Shown here piece after piece: positions 47,101 to 61,079 of a stretch of DNA of 64,000 nucleotides; position 1 is the first letter of the stretch, and the number at the start of each line of letters is the position of its first letter. The stretch covers positions 3,534,001-3,598,000 of the forward strand of contig JAWNGF010000001.1 of assembly GCA_037039685.1 (NCBI GenBank). Reading direction: 5' to 3'. This DNA comes from Ceratobasidium sp. AG-K (taxonomy: Eukaryota > Basidiomycota > Agaricomycetes > Cantharellales > Ceratobasidiaceae). The position numbers and the translations under genes were made by a program. The notes under the pieces are model-generated. The model saw only the letters and a list, made by a program, of their open reading frames with translations, had not been told where the DNA came from and did no database searches.

Positions 47101-47846
47101 GGAGATGGCCTTGGCTCAGACTTGGTCTCACCAGCAGCCAATTCGCGTTCCCAGTCCATGTCATCGCCTCCACCAACGTCCTGCAGAAAGTCGAGCCCGA
47201 GGCGAGACATGGCATCTTTTCGGGCACGAGCAAGGTCGGCCGGGTGGGATGGGGCCGCGTACTCTTTGCCTTCAGACGCTAGCAGGAGCTTGCCATGAGC
47301 AAGGAGGGCGGGAAGATCGAATGATGGAAATGTCGGCGCTGGCGCATCGGTAGGGGCCGCCTTGGGAGAACCAGTGGGCGGAGTAGGCGCCCAGAGAGGG
47401 AGGAGCGAGCAAATGTGGGAGAGTGCTAGAGCGGCCGCAGAGCGAGTTTCAGAGGATTTAGACCGCACATAAGGCAAAAGCTACAAGTTGTCAGTAACGA
47501 ATTGGCAGACTGACTAGCAACCACCATTCCGACGACGGAAAGGGCCTCGGCCCAGTCTTCTTCACGTCCGTAACATACGTCGGACATAGCCGGTTTCAGC
47601 TCTTCTACTCCAGCCTCAGCCTTGATTTGAACGGTTGCGGCGACAGGGGCATCTCGGGGGAGCGATTTGGCTGCGAGCTGGCCTATCTGGCGGGCAGCAG
47701 TGTGACGAATCGAGGGCGACGAGCCATTGTCAAGAAGTAGCAACAACCGATCCAAGCTGACATAAGAGTAATAGGGATGGAAGAGTAATCGGGGTTAGTT
47801 CTGGTGTTCACTTTATCACTTGCACAGCCACCTACCGCGAGGTCAT
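41189..47846 (-). CDS. MOT1: MOT1/BTAF1, TBP-displacing Swi2/Snf2 ATPase
   Basis: MOT1 removes TATA-binding protein from promoters using ATP. The N-terminus (MTSRLDRLLLLLDNG, RHTAARQIGQLA) and the long HEAT-repeat half follow BTAF1, with an acidic Glu/Thr insert encoded near 45480-45590. The Snf2 core is complete: MGLGKTLQSICI (motif I), LIICPTTLTGHW, DEGHQIKN (the DEGH box), LLLSGTPIQNNVLELWSLFDF, LDGSTPASQRH, TTSVGGLGLTLTGAD, and MDRAHRLGQKK (motif VI). The start at 47846 is supported because the first short exon (MTSR) splices in frame to LDRLLL. Around 15-20 introns of ordinary size occur. The C-terminal MDTDQVLDLF and LGLDNFMDSIKQR blocks are also family-typical. Confidence 0.94.
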
Positions 47847-48013
47847 GAGATGATCAGTAAGGATTAAGGAACTGAGTCCATCGCCAGCGCTTTTATAAAA
47901 CCGCCACGAATGAAAACTGCCCGGATCCAATTCAGCCCTGCGTTCGCCTCATCCGTTCCGGTGGCGGTGTTTGATGTCATCCGGGCGCTTATTACTCTCC
48001 CCCACCTACCGTC
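47847..48013. promoter_or_regulatory. Shared divergent promoter of MOT1 and the TBC1D5-like gene
   Basis: Only 167 bp separate the two divergent start codons, so both promoters overlap. No TATA box is seen. The call rests on geometry alone. Confidence 0.5.
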
Positions 48014-50826
48014 ATGAACGACCGTCCGAGCGAGGCCCGTGTGGCCAGCATATACCACGAAATATTCGGCCCGGAATGGACTGTACAAAAACTAGCACAT
48101 TCTGCTATTCAGGGACATCTTTTGCAAAAGGCTGTCCATGGGCCTCAGGGTGCAGAGGTTGTTGGCCGCAGCATCGTCTGGAGGGTGAGCCTCGGCCAAT
48201 TTGTTTGATTGTAATTAACCCCTTCATAGCTTATGTTAGCTACCGACTCGCCGCTCAAGGCTTCTACTGGTCTTCAAGAACTCAGACGCCTCCGTGCCGA
48301 CTATGTCCGTCTTCTAAAAGACAGCATGCGTGCCCCTGATGGCACTTTTCCAGAGTCTCTCGTTGTCCCCGGAGAAACCGACCCCCCGCGACGGACGTCT
48401 GTCAATTTGAACTTGGCACAGAACAACCCCTTGAGTCTGGACGAGTCGGTGCGTGTCCAACCGCGCTCTGCCGTCATCATGTCTCACTGCTGTGCAGAAT
48501 CCTTGGAAGGACTACTTTACGTCGCTTGAGCTGCGCAAGACAATCCAAAAGGATGTCGAGCGTACTTTTCCTGATGTCGACTATTTTCGGTCCCCTAACG
48601 CTCAGCGAATGCTGGCCGATATCCTATTTGTCTATTCCAAGGCAAATGACGGCGTTTCCTATCGTCAGGGAATGCACGAACTTCTAGCGCCTGTACTTTG
48701 GGCTCTTGATTACGATTCTCTAGAAGAGAAAGGACAAGGGCAAAACGAAGAAATGTATGAATTTCTGTCACGGGATTACGTCCCAGCAGATGCTTGGGCT
48801 ATTTTCTCAAGGATAATGAATGGGGTTGGGGTTTGGTACGAGTGGAGAGAGCCGACTCCCACAGGTGTGTCTCCTGTCTCACTGCTTTCGCTTGACTTGA
48901 ATATATTATTAGTTGGAGGACCACCTTCAACTCCGTGGGTTGCACCAATTAACGAGATTTGTAACAAGATTGGTGGAGAGTACCTTAGGGCCTGTGACCC
49001 TGCCCTTGGAGTACGAATGAGCGAGCTCGAGATTGAGCCGCAAATGTATGGGATGTACGTATTCTCGCTCATCGATCGACCGTGCCTTGGTATCATATTG
49101 CGTGCCATTGTGGCGTATTGCGCATTCTTATTCTTCATTCCGCTCCTAAGCCACCTTACTCACATGCATATACCTTCAGCCGATGGCTTCGTCTCCTATT
49201 CACCCGGGAATTTCCCTGGCGCGATGCACTCATCCTCTGGGACGCACTCTTCGCTACAGACCCGTCTATGGAACTCGTCCCGTGGGTATGCGTGGCCATG
49301 TTAATACGTATTCGAAACCTCTGTAGGGTCTCGTCCCCGGTCATTCAATGTGCTGTCCTAATCCGCTTGTTTGATAGTGATACCCGCAGAGTATACCGAA
49401 GCCCTCACATATCTACTTCGATACCCACCACCGCCCTCCGATCCATCGGACGCCACCCCTCAAACTGAAACCCATACGCCCGAAACGCACATCCTCGTCC
49501 AACAGGCGCTTATGCTCCGGGCAAATCCAGCACCTGCTACCGGTTCAACAATTGTTCTACAAAACAGAAGCGCGTTAAATATCCCCATCGAGGCTCCCTC
49601 GCCACCGCCGCCTGCTCCACGAAGGGGTGGCAGGCGAAGAAGTATCGGGGCCGAGGCCGGCCCGGGTTCTGATCTCAAACCCAATACTGGGAGAGCTCCT
49701 CGAGGGCGAGGAATCTCGCGGCATGTACCGGAAGGTAGTTTAAGTGGACTCGCCGCATTTAATTCTCTGGGAGAGCGGGCAGACGTGCTGGCCAAGGGAT
49801 TGTGGGATATAGGTGGAACAGTAGGGAATCGAGTCTCCGAGATCCGGGTAAGTGTGCGGTTTTTTGTCAAGCGCAGGAACTCATGAGGAGACAGAAAAAT
49901 CTCCCGGACCTAGTCCGAACGCCGAGCATGGCAGCTGGCGACTCGCATGCTTTCCCCTATTACCAAGTTATCCCAGGTTCCAATGATGATTCACTGGAGG
50001 TCCAATCAAGCTCGAGACCCTCCATCGTGGACAGCGTTCGCCGGTCGATGGAGGGATTGGTCCGGCCATCAATGGAACGGCAATCGTCAGCCGACGTTTT
50101 ATCCGTACCTGCAGCTATGCGATCGCCACGGACGAGGTTTGAAGTCGAGCGTGAGACGGGAGAGGTCAAAGCTGTTATGCGTAAACTTGGCGAAGGTATC
50201 GGGATCGCGCTTGAGGGATTGAATGACGGGAGAAGAGAAGAGGCGATAGGGAGTTTGGAGTATATCAAAATGATATTGGATGGAGCAGTTGAGCTTGGGA
50301 GGGTCGATGAGGAGCGGGTTCTCGGCGCGACGGAGGCCGCGAAGCGTAGGGAAGCCGAAGACTTAGTTCGGGCGGGGCGGGAGAAGGAAATCGCAGATGC
50401 GGAAGAGGCGCGGTACGAGAAGAGCAAGAACGGCAACAAGCGCAAGAGGAAGAGGAAAAACAGAGGAGGCAGGAAGAAGAACGGGTACGAGAGCAGGACC
50501 CATTGCAGGCGTCTCCAGTGGTACGAGCCGCTCCATTGATTCAGACGTCGCCACCACGCATTCGGACAACCCGTGCGCCATGGGAGAGGGCAACGGGGCA
50601 TGTCTCGGCGCAAAGCGGGTATGGCCCAGGGAAACCGCCCGTATTGGGTGGCCGGAATACCCCTCCTGTTCAGAGTGGGCGCAAGACCCCTCTCGCACAG
50701 ACTGGAGAAAATACACCTTCGATACAGAGTGGACAGAAGGTAACACCTGTACAGCCCGTGGCATCCCAGAATGAGAGGGCAGGAGGGGGTGGGAACGATC
50801 CGCTAGGAGCGGGATCGTTAGGCTAA
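48014..50826 (+). CDS. TBC1D5-like RabGAP
   Basis: TBC1D5 is a retromer-linked GTPase-activating protein for Rab7; here the orthology is probable but the Rab is not proven. The TBC domain begins GRSIVWRLML. It shows the arginine finger IQKDVERTFPDV and the glutamine finger SYRQGMHELLAPVLWALD, both residues present. It continues EICNKIGGEYLRACDP, RWLRLLFTREFPWRDALILWD and LIRIRNLL. The C-terminal half is Pro/Ser-rich, with a Glu/Arg-rich coiled stretch and a TP repeat tail ending LGAGSLG. Oddity: around 50405-50450 the open frame changes from EEARYEKSK to the Glu/Gln-rich frame that reads through to 50826. Either one base is missing or a purine-rich 53-nt intron is used. If neither, the protein ends at 50539. 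Confidence 0.82.
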
Positions 50827-51095
50827 TTTCGGGTGGATGTATGCGGGGTTTGCTGGTGTAGATTTTAATGCATGTAAATAAATATAGTTGCATATGTATT
50901 TCAGCTAACTAGAAACAATCCCTTTGTGAGTCAAAATCAATGACAGCGCCTCTAGTGTATGCGATTAATGCACTCGGGACGGGCCCGGGCGGAAAGAACC
51001 GGGACAACCGGCATTGAATGCTTGTCATGTGATTGGCTGTCCCGATCCTGGTCTCCCATCGGGCTGCTCGAGTTTAGCTCCCACAACCATCGACC
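50827..51095. other. Spacer TBC1D5-like to SDH1
   Basis: About 270 bp between two plus-strand genes, holding a 3' UTR and the SDH1 promoter. No TATA box or other gene is visible. Confidence 0.4.
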
Positions 51096-53695
<2,600 letters not shown>

Positions 53696-54129
53696 GCGCT
53701 GTTTTCCTTGTTGTCGCCTATGTAGTCTAGTTTCCACATGCACTTACGATGTAGCCCAAAAAATCAAAATTCCCGTTTTTATTGGTAGCCGACGATCCCT
53801 TGGCAGGACCTCGTGTATTCAATGTGTGCGCGATAGGAACATCCGCTTGACGTCCGCAGCACCTGCATGCGCCCTCGGTTCTTCGAGGGGCTGCGGTGCA
53901 CGCGGTGGGGTGGGGGATTGCGCTCCACGCTATACTAAGTTGCCCAATAAGATTCCGTACTAGACGAGCTTGCCCAATGCGCATGCTGTCCAGCTTCGAT
54001 TGACCAAACATGACGTGCCCGATGTTGCACGTGGGCTGCCAAGCCAAGCGCCCGTATGGACACCCTATATATAATACCTAATTTCCGAGCGCCGTTCGAC
54101 GTCTAGGCTCTCACTCTTTACGAACAATC
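53696..54129. other. Spacer SDH1 to serine-rich GPI-type gene
   Basis: About 430 bp, presumably the SDH1 3' UTR and the next promoter. No exon is supported. It includes the TATA box reported separately. Confidence 0.4.
54066..54074 (+). promoter_or_regulatory. TATA box of the Ser/Thr-rich protein gene
   Basis: TATATATAA lies about 64 nt upstream of the ATG at 54130. The spacing fits a core promoter with a short 5' UTR. Confidence 0.6.
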
Positions 54130-54707
54130 ATGCGTACCCAGTTTGTGTTGACTTCCCTCGCGTTGGCCGCTGCCGTCAACGCTCAATCGACAACATCTTT
54201 CATCACGACACCGATGTGAGTTCAGCCGTGTGCGTCAAGGCGCGATTATTGACGACCGCGATTTGACAGCGATATTACGGGAACGAACATCTCCCCACCC
54301 CCGGCGACACCTACTTCGATCGAGACGCAATCTCCCCGTATGTTTATTCAAGGCCCTGGTCTGGTTGAGGGACTAACGTACTTCTAGGGCCATCTCTACC
54401 CGGGACAACCGAGAGCGAAGCTCCCACCGAGACTATGCCAAGCATCACGGGCCCGACAGAAGCATCCACCGAGGCGTTTCCTACCATCTTTGACCCTACC
54501 TCGTCGATTGCTAGTGCTAGCAACTCGCTCACGAGTCGGACCGGCGCCGCATCCAGTGCATTGTCAAGTATCCTCAGTAGTCTCTCGAGCGTGGCTGCTA
54601 GCGCTACGGCGTCAACAAACGCGGGTGTTCCTCTCCAGTTTGACGTAGCTGGTTGGACCGTGGGCGCAGTCCTGGCGGGCGTGGCCGCTGGTGCTGCCCT
54701 TCTTTAG
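54130..54707 (+). CDS. Ser/Thr-rich secreted protein, probable GPI anchor
   Basis: MRTQFVLTSLALAAAVNAQ is a good signal peptide with a predicted cut after NAQ. The rest is Ser/Thr/Pro-rich and low in other residues, typical of O-glycosylated fungal cell-wall or surface proteins. The C-terminus FDVAGWTVGAVLAGVAAGAALL is a hydrophobic tail suited to a GPI attachment signal. Two introns (about 54216-54269 and 54340-54387) splice in phase; both were checked. About 160 residues. No catalytic domain; function unknown. A mannoprotein-like wall component is the simplest guess. Confidence 0.75.
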
Positions 54708-54802
54708 CTCGGAACGAATTGAAACGAGTTGCATTGACAGTAAAATGACATTTTGACTGTATCCCTATATCTATACATATAATCTACCTTTTGCCCGGTG
54801 AC
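54708..54802. other. Convergent 3' spacer
   Basis: About 95 bp between the stop codons of the Ser/Thr-rich gene and MED7. It holds both 3' UTRs. Confidence 0.4.
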
Positions 54803-55873
54803 TTATTGGGAGGCTGGTTTGACCTCCTCAGCCCAAGCCATAAGGTCCGCCTGGGAGAGGATGCGTACATCTGTCGATGGTTCGATCTAGGCAAAAAATG
54901 ATGGTCTAAGTTTGACTGTGCTAGAGTTTGATAGGAAAACGCGTACGGTTTGGCCTACGGCTGGAGTGGTTTCGTCTTCACCTGCCAGAAGAGCTTTGTA
55001 CTCCAAGGACTGGCCCTTGAGTCGTTCAAGCATGTTCTCGATCGCATCACAACGTCTGAATACGGAATTGAACAGTTAGGAATAGGCCAACCTCGAATTG
55101 GGAGCATTACGAACTCGTTGATTGCCCTTGCATCGTCACGTCGGTTTCGCACCTGAGTTTCCATCATACCCTCCAAGGTCGCACGAGCCTACAATCTTTG
55201 TCTCCTAACCAAAAGGATCCACCCCTGAACCATTTACCACTCACCTGTAACGAGCGAAGATCGTTGACGGCCATGATCATGTTCACTCCTGCGATTTCGG
55301 TCCATTCCGTCAACCTTAACCAAGCAGGAGTAGGTTCCGGATCTGCTTGCGTTGGGATTGGAGGCGCCTCGAGGAGGGCGCCAAGCATTTCAAAGTGGTT
55401 GTGGAGGATGGTGTGTAAGAGTTGTTGCAAGTATGGGCGGCGGTCAACGGTGGGATCGGTTGGATATAGTTGGCGCATGCCTATTTCTTCAACCGTCGGT
55501 TGGCGTTCAGGGATCTATGATCCAAGTCTCAATAGGCCAGTCTTGCAATGAATAAATGCAAGAAACTCACCGCCCATTGGTCGCCAAACGTCGAGTACCC
55601 TCCCTCTTCTACGATCCAATCCACCCGGGGTGGCTGCAGCTCCAGTAGATCCCAATCCGGTACATCCCTCGCATCAGTCAGCAAGTTGTGTTGTTGTCGG
55701 ATAGCCTGTACATCGGGATAAGGCAAGTCATCTGAAGCAGGGTGGTACGCAGGTGCGTCAGATCCAAGTTTAGACTTCAGCTGAGAAAGAAGTTGGAGGT
55801 TGGCGTTGGTGTAACGTATGTAGTGCGCGGGAGGAGTTGGGAACGTCGACTGGATCTCTGTGGGCTCGTCCAT
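54803..55873 (-). CDS. MED7: Mediator complex subunit 7
   Basis: MED7 sits in the middle module of Mediator, which links activators to RNA polymerase II. The start MDEPTEIQSTFPTPPAHYIRY carries the family's FP-x-PP-x-Y-x-R-[YF] opening. It continues LLELQPPRVDWIVEEGGYSTFGDQWA, then IPERQPTVEEIGMRQLYP, all hallmark MED7 segments. The helical pair LQQLLHTILHNHFEMLGALL and NDLRSLQARATLEGMMETQ ends the core. A short Gln/Glu tail ends VKPASQ with the stop at 54803. Four exons with short introns were placed by phase. It lies between two plus-strand genes for Ser/Thr-rich wall proteins, with no functional link evident. Confidence 0.9.
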
Positions 55874-56405
55874 TATTGCGCGGTGGTGGTAGTCGTAGCC
55901 AGGAGCGCTTGGTGGTGCTGTATAGCATCAGGATGTCGGGCTTCCAGCTGCAGGTTGGCGCTTGCGTTCAATCATATACCATTGTCAGAGTCAAGGACTT
56001 GCATATCACTTCGACCCGCGGGTGAGAAATGTCCTTCAATTTTGGCGTGTTTATTTGCTTAGTGAACCATCGGTATATGTCCACAGTGGTGTTCTATACG
56101 TTCTATTTTTTTCTTATCGAGAATAAGCTCCAAAGTCCAATGTATGCACCGAAGTCAAATCATGCGTTATTTACGCCAATATGGTATCGGAGACTGCGCA
56201 CCATGTGGTGGCCAGGCATCTCAGCTTGCCCCTTCTTGGCCCACATGCGCCTTCCAATCCATACTTTCCCGGTTTTATACACGCATCACGCACGTCATAG
56301 GAAGCTATAAAACCCCACGAAGCCGAGTAGCTTCCGCTCGACTTCCAGTGTTCCACCGCTTGAGAGATTGTATTCTACATCAGTTGTGTAAGCTCGATTG
56401 CTCCG
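55874..56405. other. Divergent intergenic region MED7 to second Ser/Thr-rich gene
   Basis: About 530 bp with no supportable exon. Short open frames across it have no domains. It contains the TATA box reported separately. Confidence 0.4.
56306..56312 (+). promoter_or_regulatory. TATA box of the second Ser/Thr-rich gene
   Basis: TATAAAA lies about 100 nt upstream of the ATG at 56406, after a GC-rich stretch. Consistent with a fungal core promoter. Confidence 0.5.
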
Positions 56406-56998
56406 ATGAAGGCTATTGCGTATTCGAGTGCTCTTCTACTCGCTGCTTCGGGTATCGTCAGTGGGAGGCCCCAGGATGAGACAAGGCACGTTTCCAAGGA
56501 TAAATTGTCTTTTCGTACTCGAGTCCAAACGAACCGCTTCTTTTTATTTAGTGTCGAACCTTTGCCAACTGTGATTCCTGGACCTAGTTCTACCCCAATT
56601 TTCAGTAGGCGTTTATTTCTACTATCAAGATAATCACACTCAATCAGGCTCTCTAAAGCCATATCCCTGACTGTTCAGCCCAACCGTACAAGTAGTTTGG
56701 TGGGGACCAGCAGCGCTAGTGGCCAGACCTCCCAATTATCCATTGCTACCAGCACTCCATTCACATCGTCGCTAGTGGTACCGTCCACTGCGACTGTGCC
56801 ACCCAGTTCCGTCGCCGCTACGACTCCAAGTGCTCTACGACTCGGAGTGTTTCCACCCCGGCCAGTACGACATCGGCTCCAGCATCGACGACTTCGACCA
56901 ACGCCGCTTCCGCTCGAGTTGTGGCACTGAAGGCGCAGGGCTTGATTGTGCTTGGCCTAATGTCCACGGCGTTTGCCTCGATGTTATTGGTTCTGTAA
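56406..56998 (+). CDS. Ser/Thr-rich GPI-type protein, reading frame disturbed
   Basis: MKAIAYSSALLLAASGIVSG is a signal peptide. A Ser/Thr/Pro-rich body (TSSASGQTSQLSIATSTPF, VVPSTATVPPSSVAAT) and a hydrophobic end (GLIVLGLMSTAFASMLLVL) with TAA at 56996-56998 make it look like a relative in style of the gene at 54130. The middle and the end lie in different frames, changing near 56825-56840 without a plausible intron. The first intron would need a GC donor and the second does not keep phase. Either several indels are present in the assembly or this is a decaying gene. The signal peptide, Ser/Thr body and GPI-like tail are clearly seen; gene integrity is not. Confidence 0.5.
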
Positions 56999-57162
56999 AG
57001 AGCGTTCACCTTGAAGGATTCTTACGACTTGATGTTGCTTTTGCTACTCCTGTATTGAATAAGCGTGTACGAACACTCCAAACAGACAAATCGTAACTCC
57101 AAAATCTGAATTGCAAGGGGCTGGATATAATAGAACATTTCCAAGAGATGACGCAGACAGTC
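56999..57162. other. Convergent 3' spacer
   Basis: About 160 bp between converging genes. No feature is recognised. Confidence 0.35.
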
Positions 57163-59464
57163 TTACAGCGGGGCATTAAACTGCCTACTCTCAAACAACC
57201 TTTCATCGAAATATCGGGCACGCACCGGTCGCCCTCCGAAGAATCGCCCGTCAAAGTCTCGAACTGTTTTGTATGCTCCAACGGGACCAGAGAACTTGAC
57301 GAATACGCGGACACTGTCCTCTGGGATTCAGGCTCTGGATAGACGGCGTGAACAAATACGCGCTCAACCACCCCGTGTTTGGTGCATTCTTGGGCTAGGT
57401 TGAACTAGCGTTAGTTCACCATCCTGCGGCTCGCTATCCTACTACTCACCGACTTCATCAGGCAACTCCTCGTCTCCAATGTCCTCCAACCCAACCATAT
57501 TTGAGAGAACCACAATTTTACTCGGCTCACCAAACCGCTCTAATTCCTCTTTTTGTCGAACGTCGTCGTTTGCGTTGACAATCTTGCCCATCCTGTTGCC
57601 ATCTTTGGAGCCAAATCCGCCGGCAGAGCCTCCTGGCTTGTTTCCCTTGGATCGCGCCGCTTGTTCCATCACCAGAGGCTGGACGATGCCAGTAGCGTTG
57701 ACACCAAGCCCCTGCCCAGTTTTGTGACCCCATTTTGCCATCAAGCGTGCGGCGAAGCCGTGAGGGTTGGGGCTATTCAGAGTGAGTTTTAGAAGCATGG
57801 GCTACTTTTATTCGAGAACTAACCTGTCGTTACTGTCAGATTGTGGAGCCGCCGCAACCTCGGCCGGCGCAGCGGGGGGTTGGCTGGGAGCAGCGTTGGC
57901 TAATTTTCCGAGGCGGGCGGCGATGGCAGCTGCTGCCTCCCTGCGTGCCTTGACTTGCGCATCGAATTCCTCGGTGTTGGGAGGAGGTCCCGTAGGGATT
58001 GGGACAGCATTGGGCACCGGCGCGGGTTCAGGGGGAGTATCAACCGGCGGAGACGGAATTGGGTCGTCTTCGGGGGGATGAGCTTGTGCCTGGGTTGACG
58101 GCGCAAATCCGGGGTACGCGTTTGACTTTGGTTCACTTGTTGAGTCAGGTTGTGGGGTGGCTTGAGACATCGCTAGTCGGCGCGCATACGCTTCGTCGCC
58201 GGTAGCAGCAATCGATGGTGCCGGTGGTCCCTCTGCATGGCCTAGCCCGGTGCCAGGAGTTCTAGTTGACATGGCCAGGCGCCTCAGATAGGCTTCCTCG
58301 CCGCTTGCCGTAGGAGGCAAGGTGTCCTCGGGAACAGAAGCCGGAGCAAAGGAGGGAGGAGCGCGACGAATCGGAGGGTCGTCACGTTCAAGTGAACGAC
58401 GGGGAGAGCGAGAACGGGACTTTGACCGTGTGTTTGAACGACTGGACTTTGAGCGCTCGTATCGGCCTAGATAGACGAACGTAAGCACGATATCTGTCAC
58501 AGCGGGCAAATGATAAGCTTACCAGTCTTGCGGGGGCGATTCTGCCACCGATCATAGTCTCGGCTGTCTTCAGATGCGTCGTCGCTCTCGTCCGAGTGAT
58601 TCTCGTCTTTCCAGGACCGTTTGCGACCTCGAGACTCCTCTCTCAGCTCCGCCTGTCGCCTTGCCAGATACTCTTCGTGTTCTCGTTGTTTGTAGGCCTT
58701 GTATTCATAATAATCGTTTGGGGCTCGAGGGTCATACGGCTCCATAGGGTCCCAGGCCGGCGCAGCGTTTGCGGTATTCTTTCCCTGCTCATAAGGAACG
58801 ACGTATTGAGCACACGACACAGGGTCACAACAAAGCTCATCCAGCACAGGACACGTGGCGAGGGACCGGCGGGAAAGACGATGTGGGCGGGATGAGTACC
58901 TTCTTGCGTGAACCTCCTTTCTTCTTTCCTCCAACGGCACGGAACCCATTCACATCTTCATCGAGGACCATGGAAGGTGCTTTGATTTTCTTTGCCCAGC
59001 CACTCGCCTTGTTGCTGTCATTGGCCTCGGCTTGTGGTTCAGGCTTGGGCACGGGCGCTTGTTGGATGAGGACAGGCGGTGCGGAAACAACAGCGGACGA
59101 GCTGATGACAGCCGCGGCAGTAGTAGTCGATGCAGCAAAGCCAACATAGGCCGGTCGGGGTTGAGTGGCGGGCGGCTTTCGGCGAGTAGGAGCAAAGGAG
59201 AGGGCAGCAGACCACCCTATACACACGTCGAATAAGCACGAGGGTTAGCCAGAAACGAGTTCACCCACCTGCGGCTTTCTTTTGAGAATCATCTGGCTTG
59301 GTGGGGGCCGCAGCACTCTTTGGTGTTGGCGCTGGAACCTCGGTTGCTTGCGTCGTCTGGGTGCTTGTGGTGGGGGCAGGCGCCTCCAGAGGAGTTACAA
59401 TCGTCGCCTCGGTAGATCCATTCCCAGCACCAAACTTGATTCCTCCATATAACCCCCCAGCCAT
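57163..59464 (-). CDS. Splicing factor SPF45 (RBM17/DRT111 family)
   Basis: SPF45 binds U2-associated factors to choose 3' splice sites. The start [14 protein letters not shown] is the family N-terminus. The body is rich in Pro, Ala and RS-like segments ([17 protein letters not shown]) and contains [22 protein letters not shown]-patch follows ([24 protein letters not shown]), then a linker [14 protein letters not shown] into a C-terminal RRM/UHM ([16 protein letters not shown], then [35 protein letters not shown]). The last part lies one frame away: near 57318-57330 one base is missing in TCCC compared with the expected frame, otherwise the protein would run into unrelated sequence. With the shift the family stop falls at 57163. 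The RYFDE end matches UHM proteins. Confidence 0.88.
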
Positions 59465-59762
59465 TAGGGACAGGATATTCAATCACAAAGAGTAAGTTGC
59501 AGTGGTAGTCTGTAAGATTGGCGTTGCTGACAAAAACACTCTTATTATGTAATATATTGGGCTTATACAGGACCTAGAACACGTTGAATCCAGAGAAAAC
59601 TCAAGCCGCCGGCGATGCTGTTCGTGGAGGTGCGGTGCTCGTAGCAGTAGCAGCAACTACAGCCGACGGCCCTTTCTGCTTCAACTCCACATTCCGACCT
59701 TTGTACGCTCTAAAGTTGTGTAGGATTAGTACCGTTGCACCAGGTCTTGAGGCAGAATGTCC
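59465..59762. other. Spacer SPF45 promoter and SLATT1 3' end
   Basis: About 300 bp with no supportable exon. It should hold the SPF45 promoter and the SLATT1 3' UTR. Confidence 0.4.
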
Positions 59763-60654
59763 TCACTCGGCAGCTTTGTCCTCAATCTCTTCGAAAAGTC
59801 GAGCTAGCTCTTCAACCTGTGGATGTAATCATTCGACGAGGTCCTAATTTGTGTTAATGCGAAAGCCTACCCTTTCATCAACATCCTCGCCAAATGTATC
59901 ATCACCCATGTCGTCAACGAACAGTTGACACTCTCCAATAAATCGCTCCAGGTCCCGAGCGTGGGCATCCGCGAGTTCAGGTTGGTTGGTCCCCTTTTTT
60001 CATACGCGTTAGACCAATAACGGTGATAAATATCAACTCACCTTGGCCCGTGCAATGACGGAGGCCGTGAAAGTGCTTACCGCCCCTAACACAGCAGTAG
60101 CGATGCGAGTCTAGGTGAATAAATGTGAGTCAAACTTGCATAGATAGGAATCCATCATACCTTGTTACTTGGTTCGATAACCGAGACAATTGTGACAAGT
60201 GCCCCGACCGTGATTTGTAAAAAGATAATAAAGTTCATTCCTACAACAGTAAAGGTCAGAGAGCTTCCGCGAAACATAACAGCTACCTACCATACTTGAT
60301 GACTTTGCCTACAATAAAGGCAAAAACGTAAATTTCTCCTTGCTGCCAGTAAAGCAACGCTGCTCACCTAGCCGGTACTGGTATTGTTGCCGGCTCCTGG
60401 CTTTATCGAGGAAGGGCTGAAGCCTCGCCCTCGCGGTTCTTTTGCTCTGTTCAACCAAGTTAGACCTCCTGCGAGTTGAGTGGCGGACTTTGACTTACTA
60501 TACGGCGACGCGCATTAGTATTTCTTCCGGGTGCATTCCCCAACTGACCATCTCCCACAAGATTGCCCGAACGTTTTTCATCAACATAAATTCCCACATG
60601 TCCCAAATTGTCCGCCGAGGGACTTCCTTTCGCTGACTCTGCGGGTTGACTCAT
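59763..60654 (-). CDS. SLATT-domain protein 1 (fungal two-TM effector family)
   Basis: SLATT (SMODS- and SLOG-associated 2TM effector) proteins are predicted pore formers in bacterial nucleotide-signalled conflict systems, and a separate fungal branch exists. A disordered N-terminus (MSQPAESAKGSPSADNLG) is followed by a basic helix (ARLQPFLDKARSRQQYQYRLG). Membrane segment 1 is MNFIIFLQITVGALVTIVSV, then EPSNKTRIATAVLGAVSTF leads into segment 2 (TASVIARAKGTNQPELA). The C-terminal helix has HARDLERFIGECQLFVDD and ends EEIEDKAAE. About seven introns, all phase-consistent. No nucleotide-sensing domain is fused to it. It is one of a tandem pair with the gene at 61080. Confidence 0.8.
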
Positions 60655-61079
60655 TATAATTGTGACGTGTACAAACAAGAACGAGGGGTCGTGAGGTAGT
60701 TGGATATAGGGGCCAGTAGGGTATTGGTCGAGCGCACACGTGTTGAAGCCAGATTCTTAAGAGCGCACAAGCAGATTCTGAAATAGGCGCCAAGGCGTAC
60801 TGCCATGATTTTGCTCCCAACATCGCTGATCGAGTCTAACCTTATTGGTTCAAGGCAGAAGAAACGCCGGTGGTGGATGGACAAACGATACCAATTCAAG
60901 TATTGTATACAGTGAATCATCTATGAGGGACGGGGGTTGCTAGTACCGGCGCATACACGGTAGCCGAGGCGGCAATCATACGGCCGCGGGACGGACTGAC
61001 TGTCCTTCCCTCCCCCGAGCAGACCTTTGGTCCCAATTCGGCGTGTTCAGCGAAAAATTCGATCAAACAGCGAGAAGAC
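60655..61079. other. Spacer between the two SLATT genes
   Basis: About 425 bp without a supportable exon. It should hold the SLATT1 promoter and the SLATT2 3' UTR. Confidence 0.4.

Noticed and set aside
50412..50464. A 53-nt intron as the certain explanation of the TBC1D5-like frame change
   Set aside because: It has GT and AG ends but is purine-rich and lacks a branch point and pyrimidine tract, so it is kept only as an alternative to an indel.
57006..57371. 121-codon minus-strand frame that would extend SPF45 past its usual end
   Set aside because: It results from the one-base shift near 57.32 kb; the neighbouring frame carries the conserved RRM end.
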